64,000 nucleotides of DNA, from contig JAEUHN010000020.1 of assembly GCA_016795365.1 (NCBI GenBank), positions 19,255 through 83,254 on the forward strand, written 5' to 3'. Positions 52,317 to 59,590 of this stretch are shown here, in pieces (the first letter of the stretch is position 1; each line of letters opens with the position of its first letter). Below the pieces are notes generated by a model, which saw only the letters and a list, made by a program, of their open reading frames with translations, did no database searches and was not told where the DNA came from. This stretch comes from Verrucomicrobiaceae bacterium. GTDB lineage: Bacteria > Verrucomicrobiota > Verrucomicrobiia > Verrucomicrobiales > Verrucomicrobiaceae. Both the position numbers and the translations under genes were made by a program.

Positions 52317-52979
52317 ATGAGCACTGCCACACCTGTTCCCGTTGCCATCCTCGTTCGTGTCTCCACCAACAAGCAGGACACCACCCGCCAAGTGTCAGAG
52401 CTTCGCGCTCTTGCCGAAGTGAAGGGCTGGAACGTGGTTGAAGTCTGCCGGGAGGAAGGCGTTTCAGGCCGGGCCGCAGAAGACGAGCGCCACGGCTTGA
52501 AGCGCGCCGAAGCCCTCGCCTCATCCGGCAAGGTGAAGAGGATTCTGGTGCATGAAGTCTCCCGCCTTGGCCGTCGCAGTTCCATCGTTCACGCCTTCGT
52601 TGAGCGGCTGGAGGAGAGCCGTGTTTCGCTTTACTGGCACGCCCAGGGAATCGAGACGTTGCTAGCGAACGGCAAGCGCAACCCCGCCGCTTCGATCATG
52701 CTGGCATTGCTCGCAGAGATGGCCCGGAGCGAAACCGAGACGCTTCGGGAGCGGATCAACAGCGGCCTCGCCGAGGCCCGGCGCAAGGGCGTGAAGCTAG
52801 GGCGGCCAGCTGGAAGCGGCTACGATGCCGCCCGCTTGCTATCAGAGCACAGGGACATCGTGAAGGCTCTCAAAGCAGGCCAGAGCGTCCGCAATGCCGC
52901 CAAGATCACCGGCAAAGGCGCGAGCACGGTGCAGAGAGTGAAGGCAGCCATGATTCAACAAGCCATCGCCCAAAAGTAG
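52317..52979 (+). CDS. Serine recombinase (resolvase/invertase family)
   Basis: 220 residues from the ATG at 52317. Catalytic domain: S16 in AILVRVSTNKQDTTRQVSELR, then CREEGVSGRAAEDERHGLKRAEALASSGKVKRILVHEVSRLGRR (the conserved R-L-x-R region), ASIMLALLAEMARSETETLRERINSGLAEARRKGVKLGRPAGSG (helix E and linker). The C-terminal HTH is KALKAGQSVRNAAKITGKGASTVQRVKAAM. Size and layout match a small resolvase or invertase. It could resolve element dimers or invert a segment. It is transcribed away from attL, opposite to the integrase operon. Confidence 0.92.
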   Translation: MSTATPVPVAILVRVSTNKQDTTRQVSELRALAEVKGWNVVEVCREEGVSGRAAEDERHGLKRAEALASSGKVKRILVHEVSRLGRRSSIVHAFVERLEESRVSLYWHAQGIETLLANGKRNPAASIMLALLAEMARSETETLRERINSGLAEARRKGVKLGRPAGSGYDAARLLSEHRDIVKALKAGQSVRNAAKITGKGASTVQRVKAAMIQQAIAQK

Positions 52980-53091
52980 AGTTCGCGGACTCGCTCTAAC
53001 TCAAACCTCCCCGAGTGGTTCACCATGAGGAATCCTGTCCCGCATGACTTCAAGGCTTGCTTCGATGATCAGTTCATGTCGAATTACCCCT

Positions 53092-53595
53092 ATGAACTAT
53101 TGGATTCTGACTCTCATGGCTGTCTTTTCGCTGGCGTCGTGTGCTGTTGCTCCGCGCTCAACGCAAACATCCGTCGCGCAGTTCGATAGAATCCCGAAAG
53201 GTGATCCAGTTCCCGGCAAGCCCGGTTTTTGCTACAGTCCGTATGATCGTGATTCCGGCATTGTCGAAATCTCGGGCATGTCACCTGGAACAAAAGTTCG
53301 ATGCCCATACACTGGGAACGCGTTTTTGGTGCCTTCACCCAACGAACGCGGAGATTTCATTCCAAAAAGGAAGCGCAATGGAGGTCAATTTGCTGGAGCC
53401 CTCGCAGCCGGTTTGAGCAGCGTTGCAGCGCAATCGCAATCACAGGTGAACTACTACCGCTCAAATCCATATCCACAGCCACAACCGCTGGTCATTCCTC
53501 AAGTGCAGTCAAACGGCGGGAGCATTAAATCGTTCAATGGAACAGTTAGGAGTAGCAACGGTGATGTAAGCACCTTTCGAGGGACTGTTTACTGA
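53092..53595 (+). CDS. Putative lipoprotein of the element
   Basis: 167 residues from the ATG at 53092. Signal MNYWILTLMAVFSLASCAVAP carries a lipobox LASC (C17). The mature part has FDRIPKGDPVPGKPGFCYSPYDRDSGIVEISGMSPGTKVRCPYTGNAFLVPSP, with two cysteines that could pair, then a Gln/Asn/Ser-rich tail (QSQSQVNYYRSNPYPQPQPLVIPQ, GTVRSSNGDVSTFRGTVY). Envelope lipoproteins on phage-related elements are often superinfection-exclusion or cell-surface cargo. That role is a guess from context; the family is unknown. Confidence 0.6.
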   Translation: MNYWILTLMAVFSLASCAVAPRSTQTSVAQFDRIPKGDPVPGKPGFCYSPYDRDSGIVEISGMSPGTKVRCPYTGNAFLVPSPNERGDFIPKRKRNGGQFAGALAAGLSSVAAQSQSQVNYYRSNPYPQPQPLVIPQVQSNGGSIKSFNGTVRSSNGDVSTFRGTVY

Positions 53596-53614
53596 TAGCT
53601 CCATTGAACGGCGT

Positions 53615-54205
53615 TTATCCATCAATCTCGACAACCACATTCGGCACCAGCACCGCGCCCGAAGTATTGGCACTTTGAGCCGCAGCTTTCGCTCGAACGC
53701 GAGCCAAGTCTTCGGCGAACTCGATCCCGCTCGCATCCTTGAAGCAGAGCCAGGATTCACGCGCCGCAGATGCAGCCGCCTTCACCACAGCAGCCAGGGA
53801 AGCAAGCCGAGCCTCGACCGAAGAGGAGCAACGCCCACGGGTGGAAGGCTGATCGTCTTCGCTTTCATCTTCAGCATCGACCACGCTGCCGCCAATCTGA
53901 AGCTCCTCGATGGCTTCTTGTGCTTTCGCCAAAAGAGCGTCAGCAGAAGCGCCAGCCTCTCGCAACCGACGAATCACCGCAGGCCGCTCTTGTGCAGCCT
54001 CTCTTTGCATCATTGCCAGCATAGAGCCGCTGCTTTCTGCCAGTTCAGACGCCATAGCCTGCCGATAGCGTGCCAATGCTTCCCGCGCTGCACGCTCGCC
54101 ACAGAAGCAGGCGGCAGCGAGCCGTTTGACAGTCCAGCCGTCTGAGACGGCCACAGGCACCTTGGCTTGCAGCAGGGCAATCGACGTTTCCTTGAGTCGT
54201 GGCAT
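53615..54205 (-). CDS. Hypothetical helical DNA-binding-like protein of the element
   Basis: 196 residues from the ATG at 54205; a GTG at 54247 is the alternative start. An N-terminal HTH-like segment (SDGWTVKRLAAACFCGERAAREALARYRQAMASEL) is followed by long Ala/Glu-rich helices (MMQREAAQERPAVIRRLREAGASADALLAKAQEAIEEL) and a C-terminal domain ending VPNVVVEIDG. Alternation of HTH and coiled helices recalls KfrA-like plasmid proteins or small terminase subunits, but no family can be named. It is transcribed from the iteron-like repeat region at 54227-54359, so it could bind there. Confidence 0.55.
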   Translation of the reverse strand: MPRLKETSIALLQAKVPVAVSDGWTVKRLAAACFCGERAAREALARYRQAMASELAESSGSMLAMMQREAAQERPAVIRRLREAGASADALLAKAQEAIEELQIGGSVVDAEDESEDDQPSTRGRCSSSVEARLASLAAVVKAAASAARESWLCFKDASGIEFAEDLARVRAKAAAQSANTSGAVLVPNVVVEIDG

Positions 54206-54226
54206 GAGGGGAGAAGAGGAAGTTTT

Positions 54227-54359
54227 CACGGTGGGCCGAATCCTCACGGTTCAATCTTCACACCCTATAACTAGGGTGTGTGTGAAGATTAACCGTGTGA
54301 GTCTCGGCCAATGTTCACGGCCAATAGTCACGGGTGAAAAGCTGTGAAGATTACCCGTG
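54227..54359. repeat. Iteron-like repeats and palindrome: candidate origin or operator of the element
   Basis: Two direct 16-bp copies, gtgaagattaaccgtg (54282-54297) and gtgaagattacccgtg (54344-54359), lie 62 bases apart; an inverted copy, cacggttcaatcttcac, is at 54245-54261. The first and inverted copies make a 53-bp near-palindrome (54245-54297) around ccta-taac-tagg. A second dyad pairs cacgggt (54329-54335) with acccgtg (54353-54359). Extra CACGG boxes are at 54227 and 54316. The cluster lies between the ATPase stop, which it overlaps, and the helical-protein start. Confidence 0.65.
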
Positions 54360-55640
54360 AACATTATCGCCAGAGCCTCCATTGCCTGCCGTGTCATCGT
54401 CTTGAGCTTGGGGGAATCGCGCCAGCTTCACCACCGCGCGTGTCCGCCCCGGCACCTTCACCTTCCACTCGAAGAGCGTTCCTTCTCCCACTGCCGCCGC
54501 GATGATCGACCGCGCTTTGTTCATGCCGACGCCCGCGCCTTGGGCATTGAGAATCAGCGCCTCCTTCGTGATGGCCTGCGACAGCGGCACCAAGTCCATC
54601 AGCGCCGACATTCCCGGCTTGCCCGCGTTCGCCGTTGCCTCTGCCGCAGCTCCGCTCGTCGCCTCATCCCAGGCAAAGCCCGCTTCGTTCGTCGTGTGTT
54701 CCAGCACCTTGAAGAACGCCGCCTTGCCCTCGCCATCCTTCCAGCCGAGACGACCGCCACGCTTCGCCGCATGGAGCTTGTAGCGACCTCCGCCGATGCC
54801 CTCCAGTGTGAGAACCGCTCGCGCCCAATTCGCCCACTCTGCCGGCCCGTGCCCCGCATACGCGGAGCCGAGCAAGTTCACCGAGCCCTTTTGATTCGGC
54901 GGCTTGGGCGTGTGATGAATCAGCAGGCAGCCGCACTGATGCGCCGCAAGCAGAGGATTCAAACCCTGCCGCAGAAAGGCGGAAACGTCCTTCGTCGCGT
55001 TCGCATCGCCGGCGACATACGAGAACGCCGGATCAATGATGATCAAATCCGGCTTCACACGAGCAAGCAAGCGGTCCAGTGATTCAAACAGAGCCCCGCC
55101 AGACAGCGAGTTCTCAGTCACCACATGGGCATGGCGCTCCAACAACTCGCGCGCGTCTTCTTCATCGTCAAAGAGACCCATCGCCTCAAGCTGCCACGTC
55201 ACGCCGTCGCGAGCCTCCGTTAGATCACCATCATCGTTTTCGCCCTGAATCAGCAGGCACTTCAAAGCGCCGTTGGGCGTGATGCCAAACAGCGGCTTGC
55301 CCAGGGAAAAGGAGATCATGAATTGCATCGAGAGCGATGACTTGCCTTGCCCCGTCTGCCCAATGAGCAGGCATCCCATGCCACGGCAAAGGAAGCGATG
55401 CTTGATCAACTCCGAACGATCACCAACTGCAGGCCGAGGAATCCCGACCAGAGAACGCGCGACCAGTTCTTTGACTGCTTCACCATCAGCATTCACCGGC
55501 TCGCCGCCCCACGTTTGACGAGGCTTCACTTTCGCTGCGTTTGTGGGGATGGCGTTGCTTTCCGGTTCAGGGAAGCTGAACACACCCGCAGGCGGATTCA
55601 CCGCCCCGGACGTAGGTGGAGGCATGGCAGCGGCCATCAT
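54351..55640 (-). CDS. RecA-like (AAA_25/RepA-type) replicative ATPase of the element
   Basis: 429 residues from the ATG at 55640, which overlaps the primase stop as ATGA; longer readings run through the primase gene and are noise. Walker A is G94-Q-T-G-Q-G-K-S101 (CLLIGQTGQGKSSLSMQFM), Walker B ends at D203 (PDLIIIDPAFSYVAGDAN), and sensor-like LLIHHTPK follows. This matches the AAA_25/RepA group of hexameric helicase-like ATPases found in plasmids and satellites. The N-terminal ~60 residues are Pro/Ala-rich linker; the C-terminal ~90 residues may be a winged-helix domain (SALMDLVPLSQAITKEALILNAQGAGVGMNKARSII). Likely replicative helicase or loader together with the primase. Confidence 0.85.
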   Translation of the reverse strand: MMAAAMPPPTSGAVNPPAGVFSFPEPESNAIPTNAAKVKPRQTWGGEPVNADGEAVKELVARSLVGIPRPAVGDRSELIKHRFLCRGMGCLLIGQTGQGKSSLSMQFMISFSLGKPLFGITPNGALKCLLIQGENDDGDLTEARDGVTWQLEAMGLFDDEEDARELLERHAHVVTENSLSGGALFESLDRLLARVKPDLIIIDPAFSYVAGDANATKDVSAFLRQGLNPLLAAHQCGCLLIHHTPKPPNQKGSVNLLGSAYAGHGPAEWANWARAVLTLEGIGGGRYKLHAAKRGGRLGWKDGEGKAAFFKVLEHTTNEAGFAWDEATSGAAAEATANAGKPGMSALMDLVPLSQAITKEALILNAQGAGVGMNKARSIIAAAVGEGTLFEWKVKVPGRTRAVVKLARFPQAQDDDTAGNGGSGDNVHG

Positions 55641-56683
55641 GGCAAAAGCCCCCTTTCGTTGAGCGCGAGTTGATCCGCTTCCGTCATGAGACAGCAATCG
55701 TTCAAGTCCTTCACCGGCAGGCCATCGGCTCGCACCAGACCCGCAAAAGAGAAGCCATCGACTGAGCAACCCGCCGCCATCAATTGCGCAGCCCAGCGAC
55801 CAGCCGCCACCACACCGCCGCCGTCTTCGTCCGCGTGGGCATAGATGCGCACTTTTCGCCCCGCGAGCAATTCCAGTGCCTCCGGGTGAATCTTCCCGCC
55901 CGTGGTGCGGCCCAGCATGGCACACGGCCACACATCACCGACTTCGTGCTTGTAGATGAAATGCAGGGCCGCAAGGAAATCCGGCCCACCCTCCACGAGC
56001 ATCACCGCGCGCATCGTAGGCAGTGCCCGCAGCAGCTCCACACCGACCGGCCAGGATTTGTCTGAGCCTTTCAAGCTGTGCGCTTTGCGTTCGCCCAGCT
56101 TTCCCAGCGCAGGGAACGGCGAGCGATCCAGCCGCCGCGCCTCCACCGCCCGCCGCGAGGCATCGCCCAACACCCAGCAGGCCGCACCACAGACGCTTCC
56201 AAACCCAAGCGAACCATGACGCACGGCCAAATCGACGGCACCAAAAGACACGCTCCGCGACTTCATGAGCCGCAGCCGTGCGAGGCTTTTACCGCGATCC
56301 AAAGCAGGCAGTTCAACCCGTGCTCGACATTCGACCGTAACCGAAGGCGGCGAGCTAAACGCGAGCGATGAACTCGACGTGCTAGAACAACCGCCCGCCA
56401 TTTCGACAAGTCGAAGGCACGCCGATTTCTCATCCAACCCCAAAGTGAGAGCGATGAAATCCGGCGCGCCGCCTTCGATGCCGCAGCCAAAGCATTTGAA
56501 GCGCTGGCCACCGCCATAAGCATTGAACGAGGGTTTTCGATCACCGTTCTTGTGCCTGTCAGGAAACGGGCACGAGACGAGCAGGCCATCCCTCGCGGGT
56601 GGCCGCCCCGGCAGTCCCAGACGTGCCCACAGGCTGGCGATCGGCAGCGCTGCTTTCGCGGCTTCCAATGCGTTGCCCTTCAC
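55637..56683 (-). CDS. CHC2 zinc-finger/TOPRIM primase of the element
   Basis: 348 residues. Zinc-binding domain with C38-P-F-P-D-R-H44 and C64-F-G-C67 (VSCPFPDRHKNGDRKPSFNAYGGGQRFKCFGCGIEGGAPDFIAL). TOPRIM domain with E231 (AVMLVEGGPDFLAAL) and D285-E-D287 (IYAHADEDGGG). These are the DnaG-type primase signatures; the protein is shorter than DnaG and lacks its helicase-interaction tail. It overlaps the unknown gene upstream and the ATPase downstream by 4 bases each (ATGA). With the ATPase it forms a compact element-specific priming unit. Confidence 0.88.
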   Translation of the reverse strand: MKGNALEAAKAALPIASLWARLGLPGRPPARDGLLVSCPFPDRHKNGDRKPSFNAYGGGQRFKCFGCGIEGGAPDFIALTLGLDEKSACLRLVEMAGGCSSTSSSSLAFSSPPSVTVECRARVELPALDRGKSLARLRLMKSRSVSFGAVDLAVRHGSLGFGSVCGAACWVLGDASRRAVEARRLDRSPFPALGKLGERKAHSLKGSDKSWPVGVELLRALPTMRAVMLVEGGPDFLAALHFIYKHEVGDVWPCAMLGRTTGGKIHPEALELLAGRKVRIYAHADEDGGGVVAAGRWAAQLMAAGCSVDGFSFAGLVRADGLPVKDLNDCCLMTEADQLALNERGLLP

Positions 56684-57009
56684 GGCAAACCTCCCGTTTC
56701 AGATTGAGCGAGCCGTTCGGCCATGATCGTGAGGGCTCGATTGCTCGCCGCCGTCAGCGCCACCTCACCCGCTCCCTTCGCAACGATCACCACCGCCCAT
56801 TCGCCGCCGTCAGCCGTGGCAGCACGCAGCCCGCGAGCCAGGTAAGGTGGCGTGCCCTCCAAGGTGTAAGTGACCGTCTCAGCGATTCCCCCGCAGCCTG
56901 CCGGAATGACGGACGGAATCGGTGCAAACAGGAACTCACGAGGAACCAGGGGCAGCGCGTCCTTCCCCGTGACGAGGACGGCATCATTCGGCAATAGAAT
57001 CGTGGGCAT
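56680..57009 (-). CDS. Hypothetical protein of the element's replication operon
   Basis: 109 residues, no recognised domain. Beta-rich start (PTILLPNDAVLVTGKDALPLVPREFLFAPIPSVIPAGCGGIAETVTYTLEGTPPYLARGLRAATADGGEWAVVIVAKGAG) and a helical end (ALTIMAERLAQSETGGLP). It overlaps the primase start by 4 bases (ATGA) and begins 2 bases after the HTH gene, so it belongs to the same transcript. A small accessory or DNA-mimic role would be speculation. Confidence 0.65.
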   Translation of the reverse strand: MPTILLPNDAVLVTGKDALPLVPREFLFAPIPSVIPAGCGGIAETVTYTLEGTPPYLARGLRAATADGGEWAVVIVAKGAGEVALTAASNRALTIMAERLAQSETGGLP

Positions 57010-57011
57010 GG

Positions 57012-57311
57012 CTAGCCGTTCCCTCCTGTGGAAGCCAATGTCGATGTGCCCGAAGCGCGTAGCGATGCCTCGCCGACCGCCTCCTTTTCGATGTAGGCGC
57101 GCAGGCTGGGCAGGTGAATCAGACGGATTCCCTTGATGCAGTGCCTTCGCTTGATGACATGACTGCGAATCAGATTCGCAGTCAGCAGTTCATAGAGATA
57201 ACTGCGTGACAGCCCCTCTAGTCTCTCCCCAGCTTTGGGAAGTCGTGCCCATGTGGTGCCAAGCGCAGCGTGCCGCGCTTCCAGTGTGTTTTTGTGGATT
57301 GTTTCGGACAT
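57012..57311 (-). CDS. Excisionase-like HTH DNA-binding protein
   Basis: 99 residues. The core LPKAGERLEGLSRSYLYELLTANLIRSHVIKRRHCIKGIRLIHLPSLRAYIEKEA has the pattern of a MerR/excisionase-type helix-turn-helix (helix, SRSYLYELL recognition region, wing with RLIHLPSLRAYI). Flanks are charged or Gly/Ser-rich. Placed between the zinc-ribbon/integrase genes and the primase operon, it may act as excisionase or as the switch of replication genes, with the end repeats as candidate sites. Family-level call only. Confidence 0.75.
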   Translation of the reverse strand: MSETIHKNTLEARHAALGTTWARLPKAGERLEGLSRSYLYELLTANLIRSHVIKRRHCIKGIRLIHLPSLRAYIEKEAVGEASLRASGTSTLASTGGNG

Positions 57312-57357
57312 GGCGGGACCATGCCGAATGTTGAACCGGATATTTGGTGCGGCGTTT

Positions 57358-58173
57358 TCACTTCCTGCGCACCAATTTCTTTGCGCTCTTCTTGGGACGC
57401 CCGGCCTTGCCCTCCCTCAAGTTGCGAATGCCGCAATCCTTCCACACATCAGCCCACTTCGTCGGCTCAGGAACATGCGTCCCCGCAGCGTCGTGCATCA
57501 GTTGAGTGATGCGCGGCTTCAGTTCTGCTTTCGTGAGATCAAGCCCTTGTTCTCGACAGCGCAAAACCACTTCACGAGCGATAGTGCCCCAAGTCGGCCT
57601 TGTGTGTTTGTCGCGACATTCACGCATCCATTTCGCGATGCCATCAAAGAACTCGGGACACCACGAAGCAAACGCATCAAGCGAGTGCAGAGCGATTTCA
57701 GACGCAGCATCTACCGCCCTCGTGTCAGCCTCCGGTGATGGCTTCATACGTCCAGCTTGCACGCCTTCACGGTGCATTCTCGCAGACCAAACGAACGCGA
57801 CCAAAGTCGCAGCCCACTGATCAAATCCAGAACCATCATGCCTGAGTCTGTCTCGCTCAAACGCTGCCACAAGTTCAGGCCGCCTCCGGGACTCCATTTG
57901 CTGCATTGTCTGATTGATGGACTCCACAACACTAACCGGTGGAGCCTCCGCCAGAATCGCAGCGATGGATTTTCGCCATTGGGCCTCGCGGCTGGTCGTC
58001 GGGATTTGCGAAGACTGTCCACACTCGACACACTGAGCAATCACTGCCTCGTCTTGGCTCAAGACATTGAACGCCAGCGATCCACAAGCTCCGCATCTGG
58101 CCGCTTTCGTTTGTTGGCTGGTTGGCGATGGGTTTTCCTTTTCTGCCTTTGTGTGGTCAAACTGTGGTTTCAT
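57358..58173 (-). CDS. Zinc-ribbon protein of the element, unknown function
   Basis: 271 residues, translationally coupled to the integrase by a 4-bp ATGA overlap. Residues ~27-55 contain two Cys pairs, C-G-A-C (RCGACGSLAFN) and C-V-E-C (AQCVECGQSS), a zinc ribbon. The rest is helical, with MMQ/RRRPELVAAFERDRLRHDGSGFDQWAATLVAFVWSARMHREG and a basic tail (REGKAGRPKKSAKKLVRRK) suited to DNA binding. No family recognised. Coupling to the integrase suggests a recombination-directionality or regulatory partner, which is inference. Confidence 0.65.
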   Translation of the reverse strand: MKPQFDHTKAEKENPSPTSQQTKAARCGACGSLAFNVLSQDEAVIAQCVECGQSSQIPTTSREAQWRKSIAAILAEAPPVSVVESINQTMQQMESRRRPELVAAFERDRLRHDGSGFDQWAATLVAFVWSARMHREGVQAGRMKPSPEADTRAVDAASEIALHSLDAFASWCPEFFDGIAKWMRECRDKHTRPTWGTIAREVVLRCREQGLDLTKAELKPRITQLMHDAAGTHVPEPTKWADVWKDCGIRNLREGKAGRPKKSAKKLVRRK

Positions 58174-59339
58174 CTAAGCCCCTCCATCTTGCCCTTTGCT
58201 GCTACCAAATCCGGCAGTGATGCCGCAGCCTTCGCCAGCGCATCCTTGCCAATGTGCGTGTAATTCTGCGAAACCTCCGCGCTCTCGTGGCCCACCAGCT
58301 CCATCACCACCGCCGCAGGAATGCCCGCCTCCTTCATCATCGTAACCGCCGTGTGTCGCAGCGAGTGAAACGATAGTGTGCTCGCCTCACGCACCGCGCC
58401 GCGTCCAATGTCCTTGCTTCGATGGCTCACAGGTTCACGCAATCCCGCCTCAGCCAGAAGAGATGAAAACTGGTTCGACAGCGCCCCGCTAGCCTTGCCA
58501 CTCGAAAGCACCGCAAAGGCTCGCGGATGCAGAGGGCCGTCACCTTTGCCGGAAACGGGCAAAGTCGCGACGTGGCGTTGCAAAGGCTCAGCCAGAGGAA
58601 TGATGACGCGCCGCCCTGTCTTGCCCGTCGTGAGGCGAAGCTCACCGTTCACCATGTCCACGTTGCTCCAACGCAATCGTCCAACGTCGCCGAGACGCTG
58701 GCCCGTGTAGAGCGCAAAGAGAATCATCGAGCGCCATTCATCATCTGCCAGCGCAAGCACCGCGCGCAGTTCATCGACAGTGAAGGGCCTTCGTGCTCGC
58801 TCGCTGGCCATGCGAGGCTTTTCGACAAACTCGGCAGGATCATCGGCAATCAAGCCCTCGCGGCGCGCGGCTTTGAAAAGGCTCTTCACCGTCTGGAGAT
58901 GATGCGCCGCCGTCTTCGGTGCCACCTTCCCGGCCATCGAATTACGATAGGCGAGCACATGTGCCTTGGTCACTTCGGCAATGTCTGAATCAGCGACCGG
59001 CCCCAAGTGAGTGAGAAACTGCGCGAGGCTCTGAGAGTAAAAGTTGATCGTCGCCGCCGCCGTCGCCTGCCGTTTGTCAGAAAGCCAGTTCTCCACATGC
59101 TGCCGGGCCGTGAGCGATGCCATCGGATCACCCGTCACCGTCTCGTGAAGGTCCGCCAGCACAGAGCGCACTTGCCGCATGGTGCGTTTCTTCCGCGCCG
59201 CGTCTTCATACTCCGCCGCGAGTCGGAGCGCCGTTCTTCGATCCGTCGTCTTCGTTGACCGCTTCAACCGGCGGCCATCGCGACCGGTGAAACACGCAAT
59301 CCAGAACTTGCTCCGAGGGTCTTTCCAAAGTGATGCCAT
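58170..59339 (-). CDS. Tyrosine-family site-specific integrase
   Basis: 389 residues starting at the ATG at 59339. N-terminal arm-binding-like domain (MASLWKDPRSKFWIACFTGRDGRRLKRSTKT), SAM-like core-binding domain (~75-175), catalytic domain with R215 (YTGQRLGD), K240 (TTGKTGRR), H325 and R328 (FHSLRHTAV), H351 (LVGHESAEV) and Y360 (SQNYTHIG). All catalytic residues are present. It joins attP to the 3' end of tRNA-Ala(CGC); the 32-bp core repeats flank the island. Its start codon abuts the right copy of the TCAGAACA repeats (59341-59362), which may both bind the protein and govern its promoter. Confidence 0.95.
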   Translation of the reverse strand: MASLWKDPRSKFWIACFTGRDGRRLKRSTKTTDRRTALRLAAEYEDAARKKRTMRQVRSVLADLHETVTGDPMASLTARQHVENWLSDKRQATAAATINFYSQSLAQFLTHLGPVADSDIAEVTKAHVLAYRNSMAGKVAPKTAAHHLQTVKSLFKAARREGLIADDPAEFVEKPRMASERARRPFTVDELRAVLALADDEWRSMILFALYTGQRLGDVGRLRWSNVDMVNGELRLTTGKTGRRVIIPLAEPLQRHVATLPVSGKGDGPLHPRAFAVLSSGKASGALSNQFSSLLAEAGLREPVSHRSKDIGRGAVREASTLSFHSLRHTAVTMMKEAGIPAAVVMELVGHESAEVSQNYTHIGKDALAKAAASLPDLVAAKGKMEGLR

Positions 59340-59340
59340 G

Positions 59341-59428
59341 ACTCAGAACAAAAGTCAGAACATCCGGCGTTGTCCAGTCATGTTTCAGGAAAGCAACTTT
59401 CTCGTAAAATCAAGGCTTCCAGCATCAT
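59341..59428. repeat. Right end repeats of the element
   Basis: Copies of the sequences at 51681-51748, in the same orientation: ctcagaacaaaagtcagaac (within 59341-59362, then tccggc) and ctcgtaaaatcaagg... (59401-59428). The first lies directly upstream of the integrase start codon. Confidence 0.65.
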
Positions 59429-59457
59429 TGGACGATGCCAAACAACCCCTTGGGGAT

Positions 59458-59489
59458 TCAGGGGTTCGAATCCCCTAATCTCCACCACT
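59458..59489. repeat. attR (right attachment core)
   Basis: 32 bp identical to the 3' end of tRNA-Ala(CGC) at 51651-51682. No tRNA 5' half precedes it, so it is a partial duplicate left by integration. Chromosomal sequence resumes with tcaaatgagg and the leuS terminator. Confidence 0.85.
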
Positions 59490-59534
59490 TCAAATGAGGC
59501 AGCCTGGATTCAAGTCCAGCAGCGGCTTCCAACG

Positions 59535-59571
59535 AAAAAGCACAGGCCATCACGCAAGACAGCCTGTGCTT
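59535..59571 (-). terminator. Rho-independent terminator of leuS
   Basis: Minus-strand stem AAGCACAGGC / GCCTGTGCTT (10 bp, 14-base loop) followed by a run of T. It lies just past the leuS stop codon, between leuS and the right end of the island. Confidence 0.8.
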
Positions 59572-59590
59572 GAAGGGTTCAAGGCGGTGA

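Larger units (their letters stand above)
51651..59489. mobile_element. Integrated satellite/plasmid-like genomic island in tRNA-Ala(CGC)
   Basis: A 32-bp direct repeat (tcaggggttcgaatccccta onward) occurs at 51651-51682 in the tRNA and at 59458-59489, just past a tyrosine integrase gene. These are attL and attR. Between them lie about ten genes: a small charged protein, a serine recombinase, a lipoprotein, a helical protein, a RecA-like ATPase, a CHC2/TOPRIM primase, an unknown protein, an HTH protein, a zinc-ribbon protein and the integrase. No capsid, portal, terminase, tail, relaxase or partition gene was recognised. Replication plus integration genes without structural genes fit a phage satellite or an integrated plasmid. 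Confidence 0.85.

Noticed and set aside
53531..53610. 11-bp inverted repeat cgttcaatgga/tccattgaacg at the end of the lipoprotein gene
   Set aside because: Loop of 58 bases and no T-run; too weak to call a terminator.
55641..55931. N-terminal extension of the element's ATPase (first 97 codons)
   Set aside because: Overlaps the primase coding sequence in another frame; the ATGA junction at 55637-55640 marks the start.
51683..59457. CRISPR array or restriction-modification genes inside the island
   Set aside because: Repeats are few and not regularly spaced by unique spacers; no cas, nuclease or methylase motif seen in any island gene.
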